This document shows, piece by piece, positions 35,941 to 45,255 of a stretch of 64,000 bases of DNA (its first letter is position 1; every line of letters starts with the position of its first letter). The notes beneath the pieces are model-generated. The model saw only the letters and a list, made by a program, of their open reading frames with translations. It searched no databases and had not been told where the DNA came from. The stretch is from Sphingomonas adhaesiva (GTDB lineage Bacteria > Pseudomonadota > Alphaproteobacteria > Sphingomonadales > Sphingomonadaceae). The translations under genes were made by a program, and so were the position numbers. The stretch lies in the NCBI RefSeq assembly GCF_002374855.1, contig NZ_NWVC01000001.1, positions 620,001-684,000 on the forward strand. Direction: 5' to 3'.

Positions 35941-37171
35941 TCGTCGCTCGGGGGCGGTGCGCGCCGTCGCGCGCGCGCAACCATACCGCCGCGCGCCGCC
36001 AGATCGCCACCGCGAACAACAGCTCGCCCGCCAATACGCCCAGCACCGACCATAGCGGCCCGCCCGCGACGATCAGCAGCAGCACCGCCACGACCGACGC
36101 GACCGACGACCATCCGCTTGCCAGCGCCAGCGTGCGGAACGCGCCACCCGCCTGCAACAGCGCGCTTTCAGGCATCCGCGCCAGCCGCACCGCCGCCACC
36201 GCCATCCACGCCGCCGCCGCGCTGCCCACCACCGCCAGCGGGTAATGCGGAAACAGCACATGCGGCGCGACGGTCAGCACGCCGGCCAGCAGCACCGCCG
36301 TCGCCACCCAGATCGCAATCAGCACCCATCGGAAGAATCGCACCGCCGACCGCGCGGTGTCGATCCGCCCCTGTGCGATCGCGCCGGCCATCCGCGCGCG
36401 CTCGTAATCGGTCAGCGCGTTCATCGCGACCATCACCGGCCGGATCGCCAATGCCCCCGCCGCGATCGGCGCGAAGGCATCCGGCCCCATCAGCGCGGTC
36501 ACGCAATAGGCATGGGCATTGGCGGTCGCCTCGGTCGTCGCCACCCCGAACAGCGCCCAGCGCGCATGGTCGCGCCAGATCGCCAGATAGCCCCGCCATG
36601 CGTCGAGCCGCGGCAGTACGAACTGCACCCGCGCGAAACCCGCGCCGAACGGCATCAGCGACGCCGCGCTCGCCCAGCCCAGGATCGCGCCGGCGGCCAC
36701 CAGCCCACGCGCCCAGCCGATCGCCATCGCCGCCACCCCGGCGACCAGGATCACGGTATAGATGCCGTCGCTGGTCGCGGTCAGCGCCTGTCGCCCGCGC
36801 GCATAGGCCTCCGCGCGCGCATACCAGCGCACCAGCGATGCGGCGGCGAAGGCGGCGAACACCGCCGTGGCCGGCCCGTCCATCCCGACGCCCCAGCCCA
36901 GCAACGCCACCAGTCCGGTCGCCAGCACCAGCGCGGGCAGATGCGCCGCGGCGATCTGCGTGCGCACCCTCGCGATGCCGGCGCGGTCCAGCCCGGCGAA
37001 CAGCGTCGGCAGCGGCGCACAGAACAGCGCGCCCCACACGCCCCACGCCAGCTGGATCGCGACCATCAGGAACGAAAAACGGCCGAACCCCGCCGGATCC
37101 AGCTGCCGCACCAGCAACAGCGACAGCAGGAACTGGCCCGCCGCGCCGCCGACCGGCCCGGCCAGCGCCAT
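35924..37171 (-). CDS. Wzx-like polysaccharide flippase
   Basis: This 415-aa hydrophobic protein has about twelve membrane helices and the character of the polysaccharide-transporter branch of the MATE-like flippases. It would move lipid-linked oligosaccharides across the inner membrane. There are no soluble domains. ATG 37171 is the first start codon in the frame, but protein-like sequence (REFAVHSAGRYA) continues upstream of it, so the true start may be a rarer codon further up. Neighbours on both sides (heptose operon, O-antigen-ligase-like gene, tyrosine kinase, Wza-like export) support a role in exopolysaccharide assembly. Confidence 0.8.
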   Translation of the reverse strand: MALAGPVGGAAGQFLLSLLLVRQLDPAGFGRFSFLMVAIQLAWGVWGALFCAPLPTLFAGLDRAGIARVRTQIAAAHLPALVLATGLVALLGWGVGMDGPATAVFAAFAAASLVRWYARAEAYARGRQALTATSDGIYTVILVAGVAAMAIGWARGLVAAGAILGWASAASLMPFGAGFARVQFVLPRLDAWRGYLAIWRDHARWALFGVATTEATANAHAYCVTALMGPDAFAPIAAGALAIRPVMVAMNALTDYERARMAGAIAQGRIDTARSAVRFFRWVLIAIWVATAVLLAGVLTVAPHVLFPHYPLAVVGSAAAAWMAVAAVRLARMPESALLQAGGAFRTLALASGWSSVASVVAVLLLIVAGGPLWSVLGVLAGELLFAVAIWRRAAVWLRARDGAHRPRATISPSR

Positions 37172-37326
37172 CGCATAGCGGCCCGCGCTATGGACGGCGA
37201 ACTCACGCGGTTGGGACAGGCGGTTTCTCCGATCGTCGGGACATGGCGCGGATTCGCCGGACGCGCGCGCTTATCGCCCGAACCGGGCGGTCACGTCGAT
37301 AGCTGTTGATCCGTCGCCTGTCCCGC

Positions 37327-38145
37327 TCAGGAACGCGCGTCGTCGCCGACCGCCGGCTGCGAGACCAGCGTCGTGGCGGGCAGTCCGCCGATGCGATGCC
37401 ATTCCATCGGCGTGTCCGCCCGCTGCTGGCGCAGCCAGACGTAGCGGGTTTCGTTCCAGCGGCGCAGATGCCCCGACAGGCTGTCGAGCACGCGGTCGCC
37501 ATCCGGCAATCGCGCGACCAGCACCGTGTGCAGGCCGAACCCCTGTTTGAACACCACCGCCAGGAACAGCAGTTCCGGCGGGAAGCCGCCCTCCACCAGC
37601 GTCATGCGCTTCTCGATCGCGATATCCTCGCAATCGCCGATCGGGTGCTTGCCCGGTGCCGGGCGTTCCCAATATTCGTCGACGCCGCGCGCGTCGCGGT
37701 CGCTGACCTGGATGACGCGGCGGTTGACCTGGCTGTTGACGCGCTTGACGGTGGCCAGCAGGTCGGCGGTCGCAACCGTCGTCGGCACCGTGGCGGCGGG
37801 CTGCCGCACGACGGCGGGACGCAGCAGCGCCGCGGCTGGCGGCGTCGCGCCCGGTTCGATCGCACCGGTCACCATCGCCCCCGCGGACCAGATCGGCGGG
37901 CACGCAGCGCCGGCGGCGCAGGTCGCCGCCAGCGTCAGCGCCGGCAGGCGATCGGGGGACAGGCCCGCAGCGCACGACACCGTGTCGCGCGCGCAGAAAT
38001 CGACGAAGCCCGCGGGCGGATCGGCCACTGCGCCGCCGGGCAGGAAGGCCGGCGCGCGTGCGCGCGCGTCCGCCCCGCCGGGCGCCAGGCCACAGGCCAG
38101 CGCCGTCGCAGCGGCCATCAGCAGGGACAGGTTCGGTCGGGCCAT
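37327..38145 (-). CDS. Transglutaminase-like cysteine peptidase (LapG/BTLCP family)
   Basis: This 272-aa secreted protein has a signal peptide (about 1-25) and a Pro/Ala-rich middle. A C-terminal bacterial transglutaminase-like cysteine peptidase domain starts at about 130. The catalytic Cys is in GDCEDIAIEKR, the His in GLHTVLVARL and the Asp in RVLDSLSG, the same order as in LapG, which cleaves a surface adhesin in Pseudomonas under cyclic-di-GMP control. I prefer ATG 38145 with GGAG eight bases upstream; a GTG at 38154 is in frame. No LapD or large adhesin gene is in the window. Its neighbours are flippase and ligase genes, so processing of an exopolysaccharide component is an alternative role. 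Confidence 0.85.
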   Translation of the reverse strand: MARPNLSLLMAAATALACGLAPGGADARARAPAFLPGGAVADPPAGFVDFCARDTVSCAAGLSPDRLPALTLAATCAAGAACPPIWSAGAMVTGAIEPGATPPAAALLRPAVVRQPAATVPTTVATADLLATVKRVNSQVNRRVIQVSDRDARGVDEYWERPAPGKHPIGDCEDIAIEKRMTLVEGGFPPELLFLAVVFKQGFGLHTVLVARLPDGDRVLDSLSGHLRRWNETRYVWLRQQRADTPMEWHRIGGLPATTLVSQPAVGDDARS

Positions 38146-38328
38146 CGCACTCACTCCAGGCTCTCAGCCCGTCCGCAATGCGCCCTCGCTTCAAAAGATC
38201 GCGTGTATTGAGGTGGTTACGACGGCGTGCACCATTTACTTGACGCGGCTTCATACAATCCCGACACCGCCGTCACCGTCGGGCCGCGCACGCTGCTGGC
38301 GCCGGGCGGACAAGGAGCCTGACGCCCC

Positions 38329-39678
38329 ATGCCATCCCCCTCCCCGGCCCCCGGCCCGCAGCTCCGATCCGCCATCGCGGATCCGCGCATCGCCGGCTCG
38401 GTCGGCGTCTGGTCGCCGAAGGCGGCGGAGCGGCTGCGCGCGATCGCGATGCTGGCTGCCGTGGCGCTGGCCAGCGGATTGTTCTTTCGCGGGTTCAACG
38501 ACATCGCCGGCCAGGCGGTGTTCACGCTGCTGATGGCCGCGCTGCTGGGCACGGCCTTGTGGTACGATGCGCCATCGGAGCGAGCGTGGCGCGCGACGCT
38601 GCCGGTGCTGCTGCCCGCGCTGGCGGCATTCGGCTGGCTGGTGCTGGGCAGCATCGCGGGCACGCCGGCTGCGACGGATCTGGTGCCGGCGGGGCTGCTG
38701 TCATGGCTGGGCGGGCTTGCCGCGCTGCTGGCGGGGTGGTGGTCGGCGCGTCACCCGCCGCTGCTGGCGCGTGCGATCGACCTGTGGCTGGCGATCGCGG
38801 TCGCGCATCTCGTCCTCGGGCTGGTACTGGTGGCCAGCGGCGCGACCGACGCCTTCGCCTTCTGGCCGGTGGCGCGCGGCAGGCGGTTCCTGGGGCTGAT
38901 CGGTAATGCCAATGTCACCGCGGGGATCGCGGGGGTCACCGCGTTACTCGCGGCGGCACGGGTGCGCCACGCGATCGCCGCACCGCGCCGCGGTCGCCGC
39001 GATACGCTGGTGGTGGCGATGTGGAGCGTGGCGGTCGCGGTCGCGCTGCTGGGGTTGCTGGCCACCGCGTCGCGCTTCACGCTGGCGGTCACGCTGGTGC
39101 TGCTCGGCATGCTGGTCGCGCCGGCGCGGCATCGGATCGACTGGCGGCTGGTCGCCGCGGGCGTCGCGCTGACCGCGCTGGCGGCGCTGCCGTTCGCGCG
39201 GCTGATCCGGTCGCGTTTCGGGCTGCTGAGCGACGGCATCGACACGCGCTGGCTGATGTGGCGGCGCTATGCCGCGATGATCGGCGACGCCCCGTGGTTC
39301 GGGCATGGCGCGAACGGCTTTCCCGCCGCCGCCGCGCATTCGCTGACCGACGTCACCGCCGCGCGCTTCACCTGGATGGTGAATTCCGCGCACGACCTGC
39401 CGCTGCAGCTGATCCTGTCGGGCGGACTGCCCTATGCCGCGCTGCTGGCGGCCGCCGGCGTGGTCGCCGTGTGGCGGGTGGCACGGTGGATGATGCGCCG
39501 GCCGGTGGCGGCGCAGGATGCCGGGATGCTTTGCGCCTGCCTGCTGCTGCTGGCGCTGTCGCTGATCGACATCGTGCTGGACGTGCCGACCACGATCGGC
39601 GTCGCGCTGTTCCTGGCGGGGGCGTTATGGGGCCGCGCGATCGCGCCGCCACTCCAGCAGGACGGGGCGATAGGCTGA
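38329..39678 (+). CDS. O-antigen ligase/polymerase-like membrane protein
   Basis: This 449-aa integral membrane protein has about ten to twelve helices and one larger periplasmic loop (about 300-350, with RWLMWRRYAAMIGDAPWFGHG and NSAHDLPLQLILSGG). That layout, including the conserved His in the NSAHD motif, is typical of the O-antigen ligase/Wzy superfamily. It would polymerise or ligate repeat units in the periplasm. Sphingomonads carry glycosphingolipids instead of classical LPS, so polymerisation of an exopolysaccharide seems more likely than LPS ligation. The gene is divergent from the LapG-like gene, and its 3' end overlaps a convergent gene by 54 bp. Confidence 0.85.
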   Translation: MPSPSPAPGPQLRSAIADPRIAGSVGVWSPKAAERLRAIAMLAAVALASGLFFRGFNDIAGQAVFTLLMAALLGTALWYDAPSERAWRATLPVLLPALAAFGWLVLGSIAGTPAATDLVPAGLLSWLGGLAALLAGWWSARHPPLLARAIDLWLAIAVAHLVLGLVLVASGATDAFAFWPVARGRRFLGLIGNANVTAGIAGVTALLAAARVRHAIAAPRRGRRDTLVVAMWSVAVAVALLGLLATASRFTLAVTLVLLGMLVAPARHRIDWRLVAAGVALTALAALPFARLIRSRFGLLSDGIDTRWLMWRRYAAMIGDAPWFGHGANGFPAAAAHSLTDVTAARFTWMVNSAHDLPLQLILSGGLPYAALLAAAGVVAVWRVARWMMRRPVAAQDAGMLCACLLLLALSLIDIVLDVPTTIGVALFLAGALWGRAIAPPLQQDGAIG

Positions 39679-40290
39679 CGATCCGCGCGCCGATGCCATC
39701 ACCGGCGCGACCAGATCGGGGTCGATCCGCATCAGCCACACCGCTTCGCGCACCGCCCGCGCGCGCACCTGCGCGTTGAGCAGGTCGAACGTCGCGAACG
39801 CCCGCTCCACCCGCCAGGCCCCGGCATGGCGCAGGAACGGCGTCGCGCGGTAACTGGCCGACAGCGCGTCGCGCGCCGCGGCACTGTCGCTCCCGTCGCG
39901 AAGGCCGCGGACCCACGCCGCCAGCGCCCATGCCTCGCCCCAGGCGGGGCGTGCCGACGCCGCCATCGTCGCGCGCCGGTCGGCATCGTCGAGCAGGTCG
40001 CGGTGCTCCTGCGCATCGCGTTCACGCTGGGCCGCGCGCGCGGTGGCCAGCGCCTCCGCGAAAATTGCCCGTGGCGGATGGAGAAGCGACGGACCCGACG
40101 CGGCACCCGCCGGCGACAGCCCGCGCTGCGCGCGCGCATCGGCGGTGTCGACGCGCGCCTCGGCCACCAGCACCATCGCGGCGCCAGCGCTCATCGTCAC
40201 CAGAACGCAACCGACCGCGCGCGCGATCGGCCGCTCACGGTCGAGCCGCCCCATCGCGCCCCGCGCCGGATCGGCCCTGCCGCGTGCCAT
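39625..40290 (-). CDS. Hypothetical membrane-anchored protein of the export operon
   Basis: This 221-aa protein has one N-terminal hydrophobic helix (about 22-44, VGCVLVTMSAGAAMVLVA). The rest is helical and Arg/Ala-rich and probably periplasmic. No domain is recognised; the helical repeats could be TPR-like (DALSASYRATPFLRHAGAWR), but I see no clear TPR consensus. It starts 16 bp after the tyrosine autokinase gene and is the last gene of that operon. A role with the polymerase that its 3' end overlaps is possible. ATG 40290 is used; an in-frame codon upstream lies inside the kinase gene. Confidence 0.65.
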   Translation of the reverse strand: MARGRADPARGAMGRLDRERPIARAVGCVLVTMSAGAAMVLVAEARVDTADARAQRGLSPAGAASGPSLLHPPRAIFAEALATARAAQRERDAQEHRDLLDDADRRATMAASARPAWGEAWALAAWVRGLRDGSDSAAARDALSASYRATPFLRHAGAWRVERAFATFDLLNAQVRARAVREAVWLMRIDPDLVAPVMASARGSSAYRPVLLEWRRDRAAP

Positions 40291-40306
40291 GCCGGCGCGC
40301 CCGTTA

Positions 40307-42442
40307 TCAGCCCGCCTGATAGTAGCTCGAATATTTCTTCGAGTAATACAGCCCGCCGATCGCCTCGGCATCCGGGTCGACCATCGTGAAGATCACGCCG
40401 ACCACGTTGGCCCCGTCGCCCTGCAAGGATTGCAGCGCGGAGCTCGCCGCCGCCGGCGGGGTCGCGTCCCACCGCACGCATAGCGCGGTGGCATCCGCCA
40501 GCACCGCCAGGAACCGGCCATCGGCCAGCCCGACGATCGGCGGCAGATCGAGTACGATATGGTCGTAGCGATCACGCAGCGCGCCCAGCAGGTCTTCCAT
40601 CGCGCCATCGCCAAACAGGTCGCCGGAGCTGAAATAGGGCGTGCGCACCAGCAACTGGTCCAGGCGCTCGGTCCCGCTCGGGGTAATCGCCTGGTCCAGC
40701 GTCACTTCCTCGCGCAGCAGCTCGACCAGCCCCGCGCCCTTCGAACGTTCGCCCAGCACCTCGCTCATCGCCGCGCGGCGGACGTCGCATTCCAGCACCA
40801 GCGTGCGCGCGTTGTTGATCGCCAGCGTCCGCGCGAAGGCGAGCGCGGTGGTCGTCTTGCCCTCGGCCGGCAGCGCGGAGGTGATCGCGATCACCTTGTG
40901 CGGCAATTGCCCGCGCACGCCGACGATCGACGCGCGCGCGTTGCGCAGCGATTCGGCGAACAGCGACGTCGGCTTTTCCAGCAGCAGGTCGGCCGGGTTG
41001 GCGAAGCCCGCCACCTTGGGCACCGCCGCGATCATCGGCAAGCCCAGGCGCGTCTGCACCTCCTCCGACGTGCGCATCCCGGCGACCAGCATCTCCTGGA
41101 TGAAGATGACGCCCGCGCCCGCGCCCAGCCCCAGGATCAGCGACAGCGCGAACAGCAGCGGCTTGTTCGGCCAGCTCGGGCGCGTCGGCACCTGCGCGGC
41201 GTCGACGATCTCGGCCTGCGCGATCTGGTTCTGCGCGGACTGGGTGCTTTCCAGCGACAGCTGCGACATGCGCTCGTACTGCGCGCGCTTGGCCGCGGCC
41301 TCGCGCTCCAGGCTGTCGGCCAGCACCGCGTTGCGGGTGTTGCTGGCCTGCTGTGATTCCAGCCGGCCCATCGCCCCGCGCAGGCTGTCGGACCGCGCCT
41401 GCGCCGCCGCGGCGGTGGCGCGCAGCGAATTGACGACGCGGCTCGATTCCTCGCGCAGCTGCGCGTCGAGCGCGGCCAGCTGGTCGCGAACGCGGATGCT
41501 TTCCGGATGGCGCTCGCCATAGCGGGCCTGCACCTCGCCCATGCTGCGCAGCACCTCGGCGCGCTGGCGGCGCAGGTCGGTGATGACCGGCGAATCGAGC
41601 ACCTGGCTCACCTCGTCCGCACCGCCGCGCCGCACCTGCGATTGCGCCGCCGACAGGTTGGCACGCGCCGCCGCCGCATCGGATTCCGCGGTCGCCAGCT
41701 GGTTGGACAGCGGGGCGATCTGCTGATCGGTGATCGTCCCCTGGGTCAGCCCGCCGCCCTGCACAATGCCGGCCTGCGCGCGATATTGCGCGACGCGCGC
41801 ATCCGCCGCGGCGACCTCGCGGCCCAGCGCGTCGAGGCGCTGGCGGAACCATTCCGCCTGCCGCTCGGCCGTGCCCTGGCGCGATCCGGTCTTCGATTCG
41901 ATGTAGGATTTGGCGAAGGCATTGGCGATCCGCGCCGACATCAGCGCATCGGGCGCGCTGTAGCGCACGCTCAGGATGTAGGTCAGCTTCTCGCGCCCGA
42001 CCGCCAGCTTCTGCAGCAGCGCATTGGCGACCGCATCCTCACGCTCGTTCGCGCTCAGCGCCGGGCCTTCGGTACGCTCCAGCACCTTGGCGAACAGCGG
42101 ATTGTGCGTCAGGTCCAGCTTGCGCACCACCTGCCGCGCCATGTCGAGCGAACTGAGCACCGTCACCTCGGTGTCGATCGCCTCGGGGTTCAGTGCTTCC
42201 TGCTGGTTGCGGTCGGCCGCGGCCAGCGGGTTGCGCGCCGGGTCGATGCGCAGGCGCGCCGTCGCCGAATATTGCGGCGTCATCATCAGCACGAGCGTCA
42301 CGCCCAGCGCGAAGATCGCCGCCGTGACGATCGCCAGCGTCAGCCAGCGCCGCCGCAGCGTGTCGCGCACCTGGGTGACGAGCCCGGGCAGGCCGCTGGC
42401 GTCAGAGCCGCCCCGCGGGGCCGCTTCGTGCAGGATTTCCAT
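40307..42442 (-). CDS. Polysaccharide co-polymerase/tyrosine autokinase (Wzc/ExoP type)
   Basis: This 711-aa inner-membrane protein controls exopolysaccharide chain length and export. N-terminal membrane helix at about 36-55; a large periplasmic Wzz-type coiled-coil region to about 420; second helix at about 425-450 with the Pro-rich lead PTRPSWPNKPLL. The C-terminal BY-kinase domain has Walker A SALPAEGKTTT, Walker A' VLECDVRR and Walker B HIVLDLPP. It ends in a Tyr cluster (YYSKKYSSYYQAG) for autophosphorylation. The kinase and co-polymerase parts are fused, as in ExoP/Wzc. It follows the beta-barrel gene in a leftward operon with the Wza-like lipoprotein first. Confidence 0.93.
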   Translation of the reverse strand: MEILHEAAPRGGSDASGLPGLVTQVRDTLRRRWLTLAIVTAAIFALGVTLVLMMTPQYSATARLRIDPARNPLAAADRNQQEALNPEAIDTEVTVLSSLDMARQVVRKLDLTHNPLFAKVLERTEGPALSANEREDAVANALLQKLAVGREKLTYILSVRYSAPDALMSARIANAFAKSYIESKTGSRQGTAERQAEWFRQRLDALGREVAAADARVAQYRAQAGIVQGGGLTQGTITDQQIAPLSNQLATAESDAAAARANLSAAQSQVRRGGADEVSQVLDSPVITDLRRQRAEVLRSMGEVQARYGERHPESIRVRDQLAALDAQLREESSRVVNSLRATAAAAQARSDSLRGAMGRLESQQASNTRNAVLADSLEREAAAKRAQYERMSQLSLESTQSAQNQIAQAEIVDAAQVPTRPSWPNKPLLFALSLILGLGAGAGVIFIQEMLVAGMRTSEEVQTRLGLPMIAAVPKVAGFANPADLLLEKPTSLFAESLRNARASIVGVRGQLPHKVIAITSALPAEGKTTTALAFARTLAINNARTLVLECDVRRAAMSEVLGERSKGAGLVELLREEVTLDQAITPSGTERLDQLLVRTPYFSSGDLFGDGAMEDLLGALRDRYDHIVLDLPPIVGLADGRFLAVLADATALCVRWDATPPAAASSALQSLQGDGANVVGVIFTMVDPDAEAIGGLYYSKKYSSYYQAG

Positions 42443-42502
42443 ACCGGTGACGGTCTCCGAGATAAACGTACGGTGGGTATGGCGGGGAAAGCCCGCCTCC
42501 CC

Positions 42503-43801
42503 TTAACGCTGGATAGTAAGGGTCAGCAGGCCACGCAACTCGTTGGTGTCGCTGCCCAGCGCGATGTCGCCCGACGACCGCTTCACATAGGTGATGCCGC
42601 CGCGCAGGTTCACGCGGCGCGACGACAGGTAGCGCCCCTGGATGCCGAGGCGGTAGATGTCGGCGCTGACCGGGGAATCGATGAAATCCTGCCGCGCATA
42701 TTGTCCCAGCCCGGTCAGGATGAAGTTCGTCAGCACCTCGTAATCGACCTGCGCCGACACCTGGTTGTTGAAGAACGCGCTGTTCGCGCCGATGCTCGAG
42801 TCCTCGATCAGGCGGCTGACCTGCAGGGTGATGGTCGCCAGCTCGGTCGGGAAATATTCCACCCGTCCTTCCACCGACAGGCCGGAAACGTTGCGATAGA
42901 TCGGGCTGTCGAAGTTGCGCCAGACATAGCCGATGCCCAGCTGCCCGCGGATCAGCGAGGTCAGGTCGAACGTCGCGCCGCCGATCAGCCGCCACGCATC
43001 CGAATCGCGGTTCGGCTGGCCGTTCAACAGGTTGCGCGAATAATCGATCTGGCCGTAGCTCAGCTGCCCGTACAGCGCCATCGCGGGGGAAAAGGCATAT
43101 TCGGCCTGCCCGACGATGCGGTCGATGGTCCGATCGCGGTCCTCCTGGCTCAGCTTCGCGCCCGATGCGAGCGTGATTCCGCTGAAGTCGAAGCCGGTAT
43201 GATCCACCGCCAGCGTCAGCCGGCTCTGCCCCGCCTGATACTGGCCGCGCAGCGACAGATAGTTGCGCAGGTAATTGGACAGCACCGCAATGTCGGAGGA
43301 GATCGCACCCGAGAACGGCGTTTCGTACAGCCGCGCCAGCTGCGCCTCGGCCGTCACCGCCATCGACGAGCCGAGTTCGTACCGGCCCAGCGCGCCCAGG
43401 TCCCAGGCGTTCTGGTTGCGCCGCGTCTCGTTGAAATAGCGTTCCAGGTTCGCGCCGCCGCGGAACTGCAGGGTATTGCGGTTCCAGTCGGAATTGAGCT
43501 GCACCCGCGGCGCGATCGTGGTGAAGCCGTCAGTCATCTTCTCCGCGGGGTTGAAGAAGACGTTGTCGGTCACGCCGACGCCGACGTCGAGCCGCGGGAA
43601 CAGGTTGAACCCGCCCACCGGGATGCCGACCGGATCGTAATCGGGGCGCGCGCGGTCGGTGACGCTGGTGTTGCGGCCGCGGTCGAACCCGGCGGGGATC
43701 GCCGGTTCGAGCAGCGTCGATTCGGCCTGTGCGAAGACCGGCGTGGCCGACAGGCTGGAGCCAAGCGCGGCAGCGGCCAAGGCGAAGCGGGACAGGTTCA
43801 T
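42503..43801 (-). CDS. Outer-membrane beta-barrel protein of the exopolysaccharide operon
   Basis: This 432-aa protein has a signal peptide (about 1-24, ending TPVFAQ). Alternating amphipathic strands run through the whole length, for example GGFNLFPRLDVGVGVTDNVFF near the start and LRGLLTLTIQR at the end. It resembles the BBP2-type putative porins common next to Wzc and Wza genes in alphaproteobacterial exopolysaccharide loci. It could be an outer-membrane partner or secretin-like channel for the polymer. ATG 43801 has GGAAGA just upstream; a GTG at 43816 is the alternative. Confidence 0.85.
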   Translation of the reverse strand: MNLSRFALAAAALGSSLSATPVFAQAESTLLEPAIPAGFDRGRNTSVTDRARPDYDPVGIPVGGFNLFPRLDVGVGVTDNVFFNPAEKMTDGFTTIAPRVQLNSDWNRNTLQFRGGANLERYFNETRRNQNAWDLGALGRYELGSSMAVTAEAQLARLYETPFSGAISSDIAVLSNYLRNYLSLRGQYQAGQSRLTLAVDHTGFDFSGITLASGAKLSQEDRDRTIDRIVGQAEYAFSPAMALYGQLSYGQIDYSRNLLNGQPNRDSDAWRLIGGATFDLTSLIRGQLGIGYVWRNFDSPIYRNVSGLSVEGRVEYFPTELATITLQVSRLIEDSSIGANSAFFNNQVSAQVDYEVLTNFILTGLGQYARQDFIDSPVSADIYRLGIQGRYLSSRRVNLRGGITYVKRSSGDIALGSDTNELRGLLTLTIQR

Positions 43802-43893
43802 GCTATTCTTCCGCACTGGAGCGAGACAGTGGCGAGGGGGTCCGCCGTGGTCGACGACGGCCGGCTCCGCCTGTGCGCGCCGGCCGTGGGGGA

Positions 43894-44385
43894 TCAGGAC
43901 GAATAGTCGCTGCCGCCGCCGCCGCCACCGCCCGGGCCGAAGACTGGGCTGAACACCGCGCCGCCGGTGATCGAGCCGCCGCCAGTCATGAAGTTGCTGT
44001 TGATCGCGCCGGTACCGCGCGCCTTGTTCCGCAGCAGCGCCAGGCGAACATTGGTGATCGCCTGCGTCAGGTTCACCGGCAGGTCCTTGGCCCCGCGCAG
44101 CTGCTCCAGCGCCATCGACACGACCGGCACCTGATAGTCGCGCTGGCTGATCACGAAGACCAGCGATGCCTCGACATCCTCGACCGAGGCGTCGCGCGCC
44201 ACGTTCGCCAGTTCGGCGCGCATCTGGCCGGCCAGCAGCATCGCCGGATCTTCCGCCGGCGCCTCGCCCTGGATCTGCGGCGGCACCAGCTTCGGCGCGG
44301 CCAGCGCCGGGGCGATGACCGCCGCGGCCATGGCGATCGCCGCGACCGGGCGCCCTGCAATCAACGTCCTCAAACCCTTGGCCAT
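43894..44385 (-). CDS. Secreted hypothetical protein with Gly-rich tail
   Basis: This 163-aa protein has a signal peptide (about 1-30) and a short helical domain (about 40-125). The Gly/Ser-rich C-terminus includes GPGGGGGGGSDYSS. No family is recognised. It sits between the Wza-like gene and the beta-barrel gene in the export operon, so it is likely a periplasmic or surface accessory of polymer export. The ATG at 44385 is preceded by GGGAG at a fitting distance; a GTG at 44394 is in frame. Confidence 0.7.
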   Translation of the reverse strand: MAKGLRTLIAGRPVAAIAMAAAVIAPALAAPKLVPPQIQGEAPAEDPAMLLAGQMRAELANVARDASVEDVEASLVFVISQRDYQVPVVSMALEQLRGAKDLPVNLTQAITNVRLALLRNKARGTGAINSNFMTGGGSITGGAVFSPVFGPGGGGGGGSDYSS

Positions 44386-44453
44386 ACTCGTCACTCCCTT
44401 GATACGAAGGCGTTCTCGCGCGCCCTTTGCCTGATTTGTCCGGCGGTGCCGGA

Positions 44454-45047
44454 TCAGAAGAAACGCTCGCTGATGCGGATCGTGTCGCCCGGCAGCACCC
44501 GCAACTCGGGGGTCAGGCGATAGGCCTGCTCCTCGGTCGCGCCGGCGCGGCGGATCATCGCCACCGATCGGTTCGAACGCGGCGTGAAGCCCTGTGCGGT
44601 GGCGACGGCGTTCAGCACGGTCAGCCCGCTGGAATAGGGGTATTGGCCCGGCGCCTTGACCTCGCCCAGGATGAAGAACGGGCGATAAGCGATCACTTCG
44701 GCGCTGACCTTCGGGTCGCGCAGGTAACCGTCGGCCAGCTTCGCCTGGATCGCGTTGGCGATCTCACCCACGTCCTTGTTGCCGGCCGGGATCGTGCCGG
44801 CCAGCGGGACCGAGATCGTCCCGTCGGAAGCGACCGCGAACTCGCCCGACAGCGTCGGCTCGTTGAACACGGTCACGCGCAGCTTGTCGCCGAAGCCCAG
44901 CTTGTAATTCTCGTTGTCCAGCGCGTTGACGGCGTAACGATCGCCGGTCTCGATCATCGGACCGGCGGGACGCCCGATACCGGACGCGCACGCACTGACC
45001 AGCAATGCCACGCAACACACAAAGAGTGATCGCCACGTCAGCGCCAC
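44454..45047 (-). CDS. Polysaccharide export lipoprotein (Wza family)
   Basis: This 197-aa outer-membrane lipoprotein has a lipobox (LLVSACAS with Cys at about 20). A polysaccharide-export domain follows (YKLGFGDKLRVTVFNEPTLSG, GTISVPLAGTIPA), then one SLBB-like domain (FFILGEVKAPGQYPYSSGLTVLNAV). It is shorter than Wza of E. coli, which has more SLBB repeats, and is of the size seen in GumB-like proteins. It forms the outer-membrane end of the export machine with the kinase co-polymerase downstream. The start is GTG 45047 with AGGGGA in front. It is the first gene of the operon. Confidence 0.9.
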   Translation of the reverse strand: MALTWRSLFVCCVALLVSACASGIGRPAGPMIETGDRYAVNALDNENYKLGFGDKLRVTVFNEPTLSGEFAVASDGTISVPLAGTIPAGNKDVGEIANAIQAKLADGYLRDPKVSAEVIAYRPFFILGEVKAPGQYPYSSGLTVLNAVATAQGFTPRSNRSVAMIRRAGATEEQAYRLTPELRVLPGDTIRISERFF

Positions 45048-45153
45048 CGAGAATCCCCTTTTTGTCGCTTTGAGCCGATACCACTACCCGAAATGGCCGA
45101 TTTTACCAGCAGCATTTCCTTACCTGTCCCACCTATGGACTCGCGGAACAATC

Positions 45154-45171
45154 GGAACGCTTAACGGTTCC
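45154..45171. promoter_or_regulatory. Inverted repeat in the control region between export operon and phosphatase
   Basis: GGAAC and GTTCC arms flank an 8-bp centre (GCTTAACG), and a further CGGAAC lies just to the left. The site is about 107 bp upstream of the Wza-like gene and 85 bp upstream of the phosphatase gene. It could be an operator, but no regulator can be assigned. Confidence 0.25.
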
Positions 45172-45255
45172 AACAGGTTAAGCTTTGCATTGACGCACTG
45201 CGGCAACGCGCCGAAAACCGGCCCCGTCATTGCTCAGGATCGTGGTCTTCGCGAC